A stretch of 64,000 nt of DNA. Origin: Dillenia suffruticosa (taxonomy: Eukaryota > Streptophyta > Magnoliopsida > Dilleniales > Dilleniaceae). Location: NCBI GenBank assembly GCA_033439265.1, contig JAVTVX010000035.1, forward strand, positions 8,458,001 to 8,522,000. The letters run 5' to 3'. How positions within the stretch are numbered: the first letter of the stretch is position 1; each line of letters opens with the position of its first letter. The notes below the pieces were generated by a model, which had not been told where the DNA came from, searched no databases, and saw nothing but the letters and a program-made list of their open reading frames with translations. The position numbers were made by a program, and so were the translations under genes. Shown here piece by piece: positions 1 to 11,962 of the stretch.

Positions 1-528
1 ATTAAATAACATAGTACTTAACAAAAATTTAGTTAATCTGAGTGCCATGCTACTATAATAAATAGTGCAACCAGTTATATTTTTATTCTAACTAAGAAAT
101 AAAATTACATGAACCCGATAAATACTTCCCGATGAGAAAAGGAACCATCGATTTACATAATTGGGAGTAACCGACAAGGGTTTCACTTCATTAAATCATC
201 GGACAACTCTGAAAATTGAAATTGCAATTTTCTTTCTATTTTCAATGAGTGAATCTCCCTTTTGCCATTTTGTTTTACCCTCAAATTGGTTGTAACACTC
301 ACAATAATCAACTTTACGAATCTGAATTGTGCATAATTAGTCACATGTCAAAATGTCAAGACTTCTATTGCAATATATTTGAACTATATTTGGATACAAT
401 AGAGAATAAAATTGCATACTAATTTTATAAATAAAAACCTTCGTGCTTTTCAAAAGACATCAAAGTCCAATAATTACATATTGTGCTGGCACATATAAAT
501 TCATGCGACAAATCAATTACTTGCTAAA

Positions 529-3217
529 TTAATTCTTACGGAATTGAAGTTCATATTTGGTAATTGAAGTGGAGAGCTTGAGCATTTGGCTGATGGTCTT
601 TGCCCACATCTGATAAAGTGAATAATCATCGATCATGTCCAACTTCACTATACCGCAATTTGTTGTTAACACGATAAGGTAGCATGTAATTTCTGCCTCT
701 TCTTCTCTTTCTGATTCTTCTGATTCTTTGTATAGCTCCACATGCAGGTCTAGAACAATACCTAACATCAAGAACAGTTTTAGATTAAATTTATATTATA
801 CAGATACTTTTATTCTTAATATATTTGTATTATGTTACACAGTATCACACGCGATACAATACAACAATGTACATTGTATCTCGTATTTGTGTGCGTGTCT
901 GTGCTTCATGCGTTAGCATTTAGGAAAGTTTTCTTTGTGCTTTTAATTTTCTATTGAAAAACTTTTCTGGAAAGCATTAACAGTATAGAGGCATACTTTC
1001 CGTCTTGCTCGCAAAGGGACTCAACATATGAAGATTCCTTAGTTTGAGAATGACCTGTAAATATTGAAAGAAATTGGTAATCAAGTTGAGTGACACACCC
1101 ACTGGCTAGTATGATTGCTGCCACAAAGGAGAGAGAGAGAGAGAGAGAGAGAGAGAACCTTGGCGTCCCTACGTAGTACGACTGAAACTGACCTTACCAC
1201 GTGCTTCCCTGTTCACAAAATATAAAACAATATGAATAAAGAGTAAATAATTATAATAGGATAAGGTCAAGGTATTTTTGTGGCGCTTTATTATTATTGA
1301 GTTATTGATTAATGTTTATATAAATTTTTTATATGTAACTCTTTATATTTTGATATTGACAAATGCTTGACTGTCAATCCAGTCATGAATACTATAATTA
1401 TAATCATTTTTATTATGTCAAATAATATTTATTTATATATATGTAGATATATAAATAGATATATTTATTGAGTTCGTCGAAGTCGTCAGATATCAAGTCC
1501 TCGATTTTACTAAATCATGATCAATCCAAGACAACAACTTTGAGGTTTTATGCATTCTAATGGACAGCTAGTAAAAAGTAGCGAAGGAATTAATATGCTT
1601 ACCATCTGATGTTTCTACATTGAGCTCAGCACCTTTGGCAAGTATGGATCTATACTTGTCAAAATCAAATTCTACATCACCATTTTCTTCAATTGGCAAT
1701 ATAGATGCATTCCCATTCAATCTGATCCTGCACCCTGTTCTTGCCTCTAGAGTTGCTGCTCCTCTTAATGCTGAAAAAAGGCACAAGATAAGGTCAAAGT
1801 GGGTAATAAATTAACTAAAGAGAAAATGCCCACAATCCCTTTCCACTTTTTTTTTTTTTTTGGTTCAAATAAAAATAAAAGTAAAAAGATCCCTTCGAAA
1901 CTCATTTTTTGGTTTTAGATAAATTCTTGGGTCATCTCAACTTCATCCCATCAAGCTTTATGTTCGGCTCAAATTTTCCAGCAAGATTGGGCCTCACCGG
2001 AAGCCCAACATCCTAAAAATTAACCAAGACGAAATTTTGTTCAACCCAACGGGCCTATCTCAAAAGATAAGCATTGGAGCCCAGTTTTTATGAGAAGGAA
2101 GGTTAAGGAGAAATTACATGTAGTAGCTGCAGCAGTGAGTGTCAAGATGTCACTAGCACTAGTGCTGCTTGGCTGAACCAATAGTAGTGCTAAGTTGCTC
2201 CCTTTTGGCCCCCATAGCTTCTGCAACTTGTGCACACTGTGCTGCAACCAAAGCTGCTGCAGTAGCCACAGCTGATTCCTTTGTCGTGCTTGAGTTGACA
2301 CGTTTTGAGTTCTCAGCTGCAATGGCTGCTAGGGCAGCTGCAAGCCCTGCAACAGATACTGCTGCATGAACCTCTGCTCTTTGTAGCCTATTTTCCTCTT
2401 TTCTCTTTTGCTTGATCTCTTTTAGCCATTTTTTTATTGAGACATTCTTGAATGGCATGTTTTTCCATGAAAGCTGCATAAAACATGACAAACTTAATTA
2501 AAATTAACATATAATTATTGTAGGAAAAATAAGATTTCCCATGGTCAAAAGTGGTCCTAAGTCTTGGTTATGGTATACTTTTCTTTTATTTGTGCAGTAA
2601 CAACCAATGGAAAAATGTCGCATTTGAGAAAATAAGTCACTCTAATCACGGTAAATAACATATCTCTATTTGTAATTTTCTGATTGGTAAGAAATCAGAA
2701 TGATGTAATTACGTACCCATTTCTTTCGAAAGCATCCATTGTAGTTCAATTCCGGATGCATTGCTTGTTGCATCCATATCCATGACTAAGATTGAATCAA
2801 AAAGCAAAATAATTAGTGAATTTCTTTTCCAATTCCAAAATTAATTTATGGGTTTTATGTATGATAGCTAAACTATTACCTTCAAATCAGTGGATTTCCA
2901 TGATGGTAATGAATCATCATTGCCAGTGGTTTTGTCCGTTTTCTACAAAGCACACAAGATCTTCTGTTTCACATAAATGTCATAAAAAGGGAGAAAAAAA
3001 ATGTTGGAAGCTTTTTATTATTCATACTTACCGGAAGGGGAGCTTTATAAGTATTGTTACTGATTTTCTTGATTGAGTGATCATGGTGAAGAATGGGCGA
3101 TCGCTCTTCTAGCCCTGGCTGCAAGGCTTGAATGGCGAAGTTGCACCAAGCACTAGAAAGGAAGTCCAGGGTCTCTGGATGTGCTTCCGATGGTGTTGCA
3201 ACAAGATCAAAATCCAT
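529..3217 (-). CDS. VAN3-binding / FORKED-like protein (DUF828 + PH-like domain), frameshifted in exon 4
   Basis: This family binds the ARF-GAP VAN3 at the trans-Golgi and helps auxin canalisation and vein patterning (family knowledge). I read eight exons on the minus strand: 3217-3032, 2942-2880, 2785-2717, 2473-2118, 1770-1603, 1208-1159, 1054-997 and 761-529 (stop TAA). All borders are GT/AG and all phases agree. Exon 1 gives the DUF828 start (HPETLDFLSSAWCNFAIQAL). Exon 3 gives the hallmark SWIWMQQAMHPELNY. Exon 4 is Ala-rich with AALVAAQCAQVAEAMGA. Exons 5 to 8 give LRGAATLEAR, GKHVVRSVSVVL and a PH-like end TNCGIVKLDMIDDYSLYQMW to KYELQF. The expected length is about 393 residues, normal for the family. 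Oddity: near 2160-2171 the frame changes. One extra base (best placed at 2164) puts TAG at 2161-2159, whereas dropping it gives AKQTSASDILTL, the family reading. The locus is therefore a recent pseudogene or carries a sequence error. Family call 0.95; intactness uncertain. Confidence 0.9.
1129..1156. repeat. (GA)14 microsatellite at a splice donor
   Basis: Perfect GA repeat. On the gene strand it reads (TC)n and begins directly after the exon-6 donor of the VAN3-binding-like gene (the GT at 1158-1157), so the donor is GTTCTCTCTC. Confidence 0.95.
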
Positions 3218-3422
3218 GCAAATTACAGACCAAAATTTGATTATGTTGGATATATGACTAGCACAATGAGGAAAAGAGACAATGTCTCACTGCATAAATA
3301 AAACTCTCAACATGTTTGGTATACTTAAATAGTGTGTGTGTGTGTGTGGAATATGATCATCATATTATATGGTTTGTGTCACAAAAAATGTAGATTCTCT
3401 TCATATGGTCCATGTCCATCAA

Positions 3423-3674
3423 TAAAGTGGATCCTCTTTTTTTTATTATTATTTTTTTTATTTTTTTCTGTCCCTATGGCTAAACCACCGCCCAATATCT
3501 GAAATTTCGTCCCGACTAATTCAAAACGATCTGACTGTCAGGTCTAATTTGAGGATGAGGACTCTCCCAATATCGTTTTTTCCGTATTCAAAGAGAGTCA
3601 AACTCTCGATCTGGTTAAAGGATGAAAATACTTTTTCCACTTACGCCAACAAGTGTTGGTAAAGTGGATCCTCT
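3423..3674 (-). mobile_element. SINE with 15-bp target-site duplication
   Basis: TAAAGTGGATCCTCT occurs at 3423-3437 and again at 3660-3674 as a perfect direct repeat. Between them, read on the minus strand, is a tRNA-like head (GTTGGCGTAAGTGG, then GAGAGTTTGACTCTC), a body with the tail motif ATTAGTCGGGACGAAATT, and an A-rich 3' end seen on the plus strand as the T-rich stretch 3438-3470. The tail motif recurs in the SINE at 40.0 kb. The copy lies about 220 bp upstream of the VAN3-binding-like start codon, in the same orientation as that gene. Confidence 0.88.
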
Positions 3675-4567
3675 ATATATAGCTGTATAAGCTCAAACTA
3701 ACAGAGCATCAATATCATTGGGGTTGGTTGGAGACTTGGATCACTTGATCACCATCAAGTTATCATACACGTGTGAGAAGACTAATGCTATAAAGAAAAA
3801 GGAATAAAACCTATCTTACGGTTTAATGTAACATTTAGCTCATTGTTGTTTATATAAGACAGTGTGACACAACCAGGAATTGCCGTATCCAACTTAAGCC
3901 TACTCTATTTTTTGTCATCGCCATTTAAGGGCAGAATTAATGAAAAATTTAACCGAAGTAATTAAAAAAAAAAGAAAAAAGAAAATCATAGAGTCATCAG
4001 CTCTAAGAAGCACCAAACGGCTGCATGAAATCACACGAGAGTACGTTTATTTAGAAGCTCTTTTAGGTTTTTCTTCTTAAATTTTGTAGTGATCAAATTT
4101 TTCTCTTTTTTTTTTTTAATGAAAATTGTGGGAAACAAAGCTTCGTATTGGTGCTTCACAAAATGAAAATTAGACAACAGATGAAATATTACAGTTGGAA
4201 AGATAACCAAGATGACTTCAGGATATAATATAAATATTAATATAGAAAGAGCAAAGTAGTTGGAAACAAGTAGACCCACCCAGCACTTGGAGAATATATT
4301 TATTTAGACAATAGAGATTTAGATTTAGGAAGAGAGCCCCCAGGATTTATTGAGAGTACACATGACAACCATTATAGAGGCATTGAACTTGTAAGAACTG
4401 ATATCCTAAAGAGAAGCATTTGGTCCCTTCCTTTTGATATCCTTTAAATTCAAACCATAAATTTAGGCTAAAAAGGAAATTTTGGGAAGGAGTTGCCTTG
4501 TAGATCTGTCAAGCTTCACCACATTTGCACCTCCCATCCACAAGGCATTTCGGGGGAGCACTTTGGG

Positions 4568-4604
<37 letters not shown>

Positions 4605-6465
4605 AAGTACTAAAAAGTGTTAATCATAACAAAGCATGAACTTTGGGGGGCCAACATTTTGATAAAAAGGAAGTGAACATGTATCATTGAGGTCTTGCAT
4701 TCTTTTGTTATGTATAATGGTTGTGTCATTAACAACCATTTTGAAAACTTTGATTAAGCTTAGCTTTGTGGAATTAAAATATAGGAATGGGAGTGGTTGA
4801 TTAGCTTTATGAAGGTTCGTTTATATCTAACAAATGATCAAGCGGTCGCTTCATTGTTCCCTTGTTCATGCATTGTGAACTTTTTTGGACATTTTGCTAA
4901 AGTAGTCTTCATTAGACTCATGTGATAGCTTAGATTTTTAATATCAGTAGAGTACTAATTTACTCTTTTATTGCTTCTTACTCTGCGTTCAACTTGTTGT
5001 TTGGTGTGATCAACGGTGCCACCTCCAAGAAGCATCAATACATTACACATTAATATGTGATCATGATAATCATTTCGAGTATACTATCTTTATTATTTTT
5101 AATTTTTTTTCATATAAAGGAGCCAACAATATATTAGTAAAAGTAAAAGAAGAACCAAAAAATAAAAATAAAAAGGGGAAGGATCAGTTGTTGCAGGCTC
5201 TTGTAGCCTAAGCTACAGATATATAGTTCAGAGGTTCATAGATTTGAGTCTTTCCACCCCTCATGAAACATAAAGACCCAAAAAAAAAAAAAATCAAATT
5301 AAGCAGAGAAATTTTTTTCCAGAAAATAAAATGGCTTCTAAAATCTACAAAACTCTTCTAAAAAAATTAGTGATATATTTGGATCACAACAGCATCAAAT
5401 AGAGGAGACTGAGAATAGGGTTTTCCGGCATATAATACAATTTATAAATGAAAGGAATTAATTAAGAGAAATAAAATATTGTAACTTGAAAGAAATGCTT
5501 TATACAAACTTCATAAATGAAAATGTGGACGTACCTTTGCATCACCATGCATAGAATTCCTTGGTCGAAAGATGTGAAAATGGAGAGAGGTCCTAAGAAA
5601 ACTTACAGAGGAAATTTTGAGATGGGAAATAAAGAAATGTGGCGGGGGGGGAAGGAAAATATTTTTGGAGATATAAAAGTAAAGTAAAAGTTGAATATGG
5701 AGATAAGGTACTTTTTTCTAAATGTTGAGAAAAAAGATTAATAAGGAAAATGGGATAATTTTGTGGATGTATAGAAATAATGATACGTATATAAAAGCGA
5801 TGAAAAGAATTTCTTTTTTTTTTTTTGGGAGGGGGGACTTAATATTTGGGGCAAATTTTTTAAGAAAAAAAATTAAGAAATTTTGAAAATTTTTTCCTTT
5901 TTCTGTGGGGGTGTTTGGGAGGAAAACTTAATATTTATCGAAGGAAAACAAAAACTTGAATTTTCTTGCTGGCGCCTCCCTTTTGGTTTAGGTCTAGACC
6001 GATTAAGGAGCACATGGAGGAAATGGGCAACATTGGTAAAGAAAATTGGCCTCCATGACCTAATAGACAAAGGATATAAACTCATGGGCTTCAAATCTAA
6101 ATGTTGGACTAGTTTGAAGAGTACTCTATTAACAGGCCCATGAAAAAAGCCCACGAAAATTCAAGCCCAATTTTTTATTTTTTTATTTTTACATGAATCT
6201 CGATCACAATCGGGAGATGAGAGGTTGTGACCATCAAACTGTTCCTTGGGAACTCAAACATAAGTTGTTGTGAAGGGCATATTTGGTAGTTTCAATCCGA
6301 ATGTACCATTCCCCCGATGATAATGGCATAATTATGTTGATTGTTTGTGTAAAGTGGATAAATTATTTAGTAAACAGGTACTGTGTGATCGTTTTTCACA
6401 TAAAACATTAACAAATAATTAGGGATATACACAAAATTACAAATTGTATTATTCTTATTAAAAAA
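3675..6465. other. Intergenic, no supported gene
   Basis: AT-rich sequence. It holds a (GA)15 microsatellite at 4570-4599 and a weak tRNA-like stretch with a short A-run at 5185-5295 that could be a SINE remnant. Both strands of 5873-6154 are open by chance, and I see no domain or codon signal there. Confidence 0.6.
4570..4599. repeat. (GA)15 microsatellite
   Basis: Perfect GA dinucleotide run in intergenic sequence. Confidence 0.95.
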
Positions 6466-7409
6466 ACTAGGATGTGTATACCGCGGGCTGCGCAGTGTAG
6501 TGTTTTGATTTTGACTACAAATTGAGGAGAGTTGCCCGGTGTGATTTAGTAAAATTCGTATTAATTTCAATTTTGATTTTGGCTGCAAATTGAGGGGCTA
6601 AATTTTATAAAATTTCTGAATAGCAACCCACCTATATCATATGATAAGAATTTTTTAAATTTTACTAATTATAAAACCTTTTAAAATATAAATTTTAGTA
6701 TTAATATTTTAATATATTAAATATTAATACTTCATAAAATAAAATATTACATATTGTAAATATTTAATTCTTATAATATTAATATTTTTAGTATTAATAC
6801 TAATTTGTAATATTAAAAATTAGTATTTAATAATTTATATATTAAATATTAAATATTTTTTGTATATATTCAAATTGTTGATTACTTGTAATATTAAATC
6901 AAAATTAAAAATTTTATAAAATATTAAATTGAATATTAAATTACTACGGTAGTTCTGATTAAATAATAATCTGATTAAAAAATTTTATGATTGTATTTAA
7001 AATATCTAAAATATTTGTAATGCGTTCATCGACGAAATTTTTTTTTATGAGGGGCTAAATTTTGTAAAGTTTCTGAATGACAACCCACTAAGATCAAATA
7101 ATATAAATTCTTTAAATTTTGCTAATTGTAAAACTTTTTAATATATAAATTTTAGTATTAATATTTTAATATATTAAATATTAAAACATCAAGTTTTAAA
7201 ATAAAATATTACATATTTTAAATATTTCATTCATACAACATTAATATTTTTTCAGTATTAATACTAATTTATAATATTAAAACTTAGTATTTAATAATTT
7301 ATATATTAGATATTAAATATTTTTTATATATATTCAAATTGTTGATTACTTGTAATATTAAATCAAAATTAAAAATATTATAAAATATTAAATTAAATAT
7401 TACATTACC

Positions 7410-7530
7410 TTGATAGTTTTGCACTTGGTAGAACTACCTTGGTACTTGTGCAGAACCATCAGGTGGTTCTGTACTTTGAAGAAATACATGGGTTGTTCTG
7501 CACTTCACAGAACCACCGTGGTGAGATAGT
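7410..7530. repeat. Palindromic minisatellite block in unit 2
   Basis: Repeats of AGAACCACC-TTGG-TGGTTCTGC type inside the AT-rich array. Each unit is an imperfect inverted repeat. Confidence 0.75.
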
Positions 7531-7833
7531 TTTGTCAATTTTAGTATATGTATTTTTTCAGTCTTAAAATATCTCTAAAATAATTTTTTTAGTATTTTTA
7601 AAATTTTAATTTTTCTAATATCATAAGATCAAATCAAAATATTTTTATACATGCACTAAAAATTTTTCATAATATTAAAATAAAAATACCGATCGTCACG
7701 ATACTTGAAATTTTTTGAAAATTAAAAAAAATCAAAATTAATATATTTATATTATTATTTTGAAATTGAATTTGTACTTTTTCATAGTAATGTAGTTTAG
7801 TTAAAAAAAAAAGAAAATCTATTTTCTTTTTTA

Positions 7834-7930
7834 TGCAATCCAGATGGGAAGAACAACAATGAGTGTGAATGTTTCGTCAACCAAAGTATACAGCTTCATC
7901 AACGTAAATGTGACTTCATACTTGATGGTA
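7834..7930 (+). other. Exon-like island, copy 1
   Basis: A 97-bp island of balanced base composition inside the AT-rich array, repeated at 8892-8988. Two frames are open in both copies. One starts at ATG 7859 (MSVNVSSTKVYSF). The other gives NNECECFV. It is preceded by TTTTTTATGC here and by TTTTTTAGGC in copy 2, so copy 2 keeps an acceptor-like AG that copy 1 lacks. I do not recognise the peptide. Confidence 0.45.
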
Positions 7931-8424
7931 GGTTTTTTTTTTTTTTTTTTTAGTGATTTCATATATTGTGATTTTGATAGAATAATATTTATTTAAGATT
8001 ATAGAAATATCAAGTAAAAAAATTTGAAAATATTTTTGATTAAAAAAAATTAAAAGCTTCATATTATAATAATATGCAAATTAAATAATAATTTGATTAA
8101 AAAATTTTATGATTATAGTAAAAATATCTAAAATATTTGTAATGTGTTCGTTCACAATTTTTTTTTTTAGGGGCTAAATTTTGTAAAACTTCTGAATGGC
8201 AACTCTCCGAGATCATATAATAAGAATATTTAAAATTTTGCTTATTGTAAAATTTTTTAATATATAAATTTTAGCATTAATATTTTAATATATTAAATAT
8301 TAATACTTCAGGTTTTAAAATATAATATTACATATTTTAAATATTTATTTCTTACAACATTAATATTTTTTCAGTATTAATACTAATTTGTAATATTAAA
8401 AAGTTATCATTTAATAATTGGCAG

Positions 8425-8600
8425 TTGTGCAGAACCACCTTGGTGGTTATGCGCTTCGCAGAGCTACATGGATAGTTCTGCACTTCGTAAAACCACCCTG
8501 GTGGTTCTGCATTTGATAGAACTTTCTAGATAGTTCTGCATTTCGTATGACTACTTTGGTAGTTCTGTACTTCGCTGGTAGTTCTGTCAATTTTAGTTCC
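8425..8600. repeat. 29-bp palindromic minisatellite block in unit 3
   Basis: At least five tandem units of 29 bp, typified by AGAACCACCTTGGTGG followed by TTNTGCNCTTCGC. The first half of each unit is an inverted repeat (AGAACCACC / GGTGGTTCT). Confidence 0.85.
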
Positions 8601-8891
8601 TATATTTTTTTAATCTGAAAATATTTGTAAAATAATTGTTTCTTAGTATTTTAAAAATTATAATTTTTCTTATATCATAAGATTAAATCGAAATATTTTT
8701 ATATATGCACTAAAAATTTTGCATAATATTATAATAAAAATATCAATCGTCACTATACTTGAAATTTTTTGAAAATTTAAAAAATTTCATGATTAATATA
8801 TTTATATTACTATTTTGAAGTTGAATCTGTACTTTTTAATAATAATTTGGTTTAGTTAAAAAAGAAAAATAAAATTTATTTTCTTTTTTAG

Positions 8892-8988
8892 GCAATCCAG
8901 ATAGGAAGAAAAACAATGAGTGTGAATGTTTCGTCGAACAAAGTATACAGTTTCATCGACGCAGGGGTGACTTCATACTTAATGGTGA
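8892..8988 (+). other. Exon-like island, copy 2
   Basis: Second copy of the 7834-7930 island, 1058 bp downstream, with roughly a dozen substitutions. ATG at 8916 keeps the frame MSVNVSSNKVYSF, and the alternative frame NNECECFV is also open. Confidence 0.45.
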
Positions 8989-9584
8989 TTTTTTTTTCAT
9001 TAGTGACTTCATATATTATGATTTTCATAAAATAATATTTATTTAAGATTATAGAAATACCAAGTTAAAAAATTGTAAATTATTTTTTATTAAAAAACTT
9101 AAATGCGTCATACTATAATACTATGCAAAAAATAATAATAATTCAATTAGAAAATTTTATGATTGCATTAAAAATATCTAAAATATTTGTAATGCTTTCT
9201 TCGACGGAATTTTTTTTTTAGGGGCTAAATCTTTTAAAGTTTTTGAATGACAACCCACCGAAGTCGCATAATAAGAATTTTTAAAGTTTTGCTAATTGTA
9301 AAACTTTTTAATATATAAATTTTAGCATTAATATTTTAATATATTAAATATTAAAACTCCAGGTTTTAAAATAAAATATTACATATTGTAAATATTTAAT
9401 TCTTACAACATTAATATTTTTTTAGTATTAATACTAATTTGTAATATTAAAAATTATGATTTAATAATTTATATATTAAATATTAAATATTTTTTATATA
9501 TATTCAAATTGTTGATTACTTGTAATACAAAATCAAAATAAAAAATTTTATAAAATATTAAATTGAATATTAAATTACTTTAGT

Positions 9585-9725
9585 AGTTGTGCACTTGGCA
9601 GAACTACCTTGGTAGTTGTGCAGAACTACTTTGGTGGTTCTACAGTTCACAGAACTACATGCATAGTTTTACACTTCGCAGAACTATATGGAAAGTTCTG
9701 CACTTCGTAGGTAGTTTTGTTAATT
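9585..9725. repeat. Palindromic minisatellite block in unit 4
   Basis: Same GTTCTGC/GCAGAAC unit as in the preceding array copies. Confidence 0.75.
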
Positions 9726-9854
9726 TTAGTACTTTTATTTTTTTAATCTAAAAATATCTGTAAATAATCATTTAATGAAAAGCAGTGTTGATTTGAATAA
9801 TAATGATAATATTAAAAAATATATATATAAGAGTGAAAATAATTAAATATCAAG

Positions 9855-11330
9855 CGACAGGGTTCTACTGTGTAGCAGAACCTTGGAAGGACAGAAAGAT
9901 GGTTCTACCACGTAGGAGAACCAGGTGTTTGTGCTGCGTAGGAATATATGGCACAGGCATGAGGTCCTGTTAGGTAGCCAAACGATGTGGTTCTGTTATA
10001 CAGCAGAACAACGTGGGAGAAGTACGAGGTTACGGTATTTTATCAAAAAGCGAAATTTTATAAGAGTAAAAATAATTGAACATTCAAAGTAAATGTAAAC
10101 ATATTTATTGAATACTGTGTAAAACATATATGGAACTAAATAAATACGGGAAAAATGCATCTGTGGAATGTTATATTGAGAGGATATAATGGTTTTTGGC
10201 CAGCTGTATTTTATTGTATTTTTGTTGTAAGTCGTGATTGTGAGATTGGCAGAACTTGGGCGTGGGGGGCTGCAGGTATAACCATTGTTTGTGTGATTGG
10301 TGGAACTGTTGTGGCTCTGTGGTTGGTGGAACCTCCATGTGGTTGTGCGGTTGGTAGAATCGTGTTGTGGTTCAGTAGTGGGGAGAAGCGGCGGTGGGTC
10401 CTGCGAAGGGAAGCACCAGATGTTTGTGGAGTGAGTTGTGGTATTTTGAAATGATAGTTTTTTTTGTGATATTTTGTAGGGTACATATTATTTAAATCTG
10501 AAATAGTTATTCAACGTTAAGCATCTCAAATGAAGTGGAAAAAATAGTTGCATAATATTAATGTTCGTGTAAGAACGGAATTATACCAATACGAATAATT
10601 TGTAAGGGAAATATTTGATAAACTTAATTTTAGAAGATATAAAATGTAAAAGTTGAATGTTGTATGTAAAAAAAAAAAAAAAAAAAAAAAAAGGAAAGAA
10701 GTGTTCCTGATAGGATGGTATGTATGTAAATCTAAGAACGAGGGCTTAGGAGAATAGGGTATGTCAGTCGTAATAAATAGAACCGTGAGGCAGCAGAACG
10801 GTGAATTCTGCGATGGAGCAGAACCGTGAGGTGTGCATCGCAGCAGAACCACATGGCTCTCCTACGTGGCACGATCTCAGGTTCCGCGGCGTAGTTCTGC
10901 TAAATAGAATGGCCATGCGGTTCCGCAGCGTAGTAAAACCACGCGGTTCTGTTCTGAAGGTTCTGTTATAAAGCAGGATTCTATCGACCTGGTATCCAGC
11001 AAAACGAACGGTTCTAATAGGCAGCAGAATCAAGTTTTTCGCCTCTTTTAAATAATCTTCCAGATTTGTTTTTTTTTTATATCATTACTTTGATTCATTC
11101 ATGAAATTCGTTGCTTATCAAATATACAATGTTCACAATATCATTATTCTTGTAGTATTGTTAGCACCAAATAATTTATATTTACTTCGACCAGAAACAA
11201 GGTCCACCAAGTCCTTCCAGGTGGCAGAACCGCTTTGTTATGCCATGTCGGAGAACGTAAGTTCTGTGATACGGCAGAACCATTACTTTTGTTACATAGC
11301 AGGACCCGATATTTTTGCCATGTGCCAGTG
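9855..11330. repeat. Left-hand field of GGTTCTGC/GCAGAACC palindromic repeats
   Basis: Dense clusters at 9855-10025, 10235-10400, 10780-11035 and 11210-11325 contain spaced GGTTCTGC and GCAGAACC words, usually 15-30 bp apart, in runs such as GTAGCAGAACC. A poly(A) run lies at 10669-10692. A 99-codon open frame on the plus strand (10155-10454) falls inside the repeat and looks like a by-product of it. Confidence 0.75.
11048..11165. repeat. Interspersed ~95-bp repeat, copy 1
   Basis: Core TTCATGAAATTCGTTGCT, then TATCAAATA and TTATTCTTGTAG. Related copies at 11478-11580, 18455-18553, 18760-18848 and 18905-18985, all in the same orientation, so they flank the RPA1-like pseudogene on both sides. 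Confidence 0.7.
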
Positions 11331-11477
11331 ATATGCCTTCATGGAAAGAGTTTAAACTATCCAGGCAGACAGGAAATCCGCATCATAAGCAATCAACCAA
11401 TCAATATTAATAATGTAAAAATCGTATTCTTGAAAAGCGAACAGAAGATTACACTTGTATGTTTCTGGCAGTTGTTT

Positions 11478-11580
11478 TTAATAAGCTTACAAACATCTAT
11501 TTATATTTTTTATTTCTTTCTTTTATGAAGTTTCTTGCTTATTAAACATCCAAATCTCCCAATATCAATATTCTTGTAGC
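11478..11580. repeat. Interspersed ~95-bp repeat, copy 2
   Basis: TTATGAAGTTTCTTGCTTAT followed by TAAACATCC and AATATTCTTGTAGC; matches the repeat at 11048-11165. Confidence 0.7.
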
Positions 11581-11962
11581 GGCATAAAAAATAAATATCA
11601 TCATTGGTGACAACGGGTCAAGGCAATAGTGGATTAGTTCTTTACGTTTTAATTTACGTTGGAAAACTTTAATTTATTTATTTATTTTTTCCGCTTGAAA
11701 ACATCCTCTTTTCAGAAACGGGCGATCAAATTAAGTGACGTCACAATATTAACCACGAGAAAACATATTTATGTAAATAACAAACACAAGTGTTCACTGA
11801 TAAGTATAACATCTGTCGACATAGCCTTGAGAAACCAAAAAAAGATTGTTTTTAATATGTACATAAGCAGTGACATGGTTGTATGGACACAACAAAAAGA
11901 CAAAAACAAAGTTGATTTGGTGGTTCTCCACGCACCACCACAGCAAAAGCATCTTATCACGC

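Larger units (their letters stand above)
6595..9775. repeat. AT-rich tandem array, unit about 1.05-1.12 kb
   Basis: The landmark GGGGCTAAAT begins four units at 6595, 7051, 8170 and 9221. Spacings are 456, 1119 and 1051. Each full unit runs from an extremely AT-rich part (TAATATTAAATATTAAT blocks), through a short minisatellite block of GTTCTGC/GCAGAAC, then a non-AT island of about 97 bp, and back. Unit 1 appears to have lost its middle: its minisatellite start (ACTACGGTAGTTCTG) joins directly to the late part of the unit. Unit 4 stops soon after its minisatellite. Divergence between units looks moderate, so this is not a fresh duplication. Confidence 0.85.

Noticed and set aside
5873..6154. 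Overlapping open frames on both strands
   Set aside because: No motif or codon signal; both are consistent with chance in a slightly GC-richer stretch.
7051..9775. CRISPR-like reading of the regularly spaced palindromes
   Set aside because: Units are contiguous 29-bp minisatellites without unique spacers, in a plant nuclear genome; CRISPR arrays do not apply.
10155..10454. 99-codon plus-strand frame
   Set aside because: Falls in the same palindromic repeat field; no family resemblance and no splice partners.
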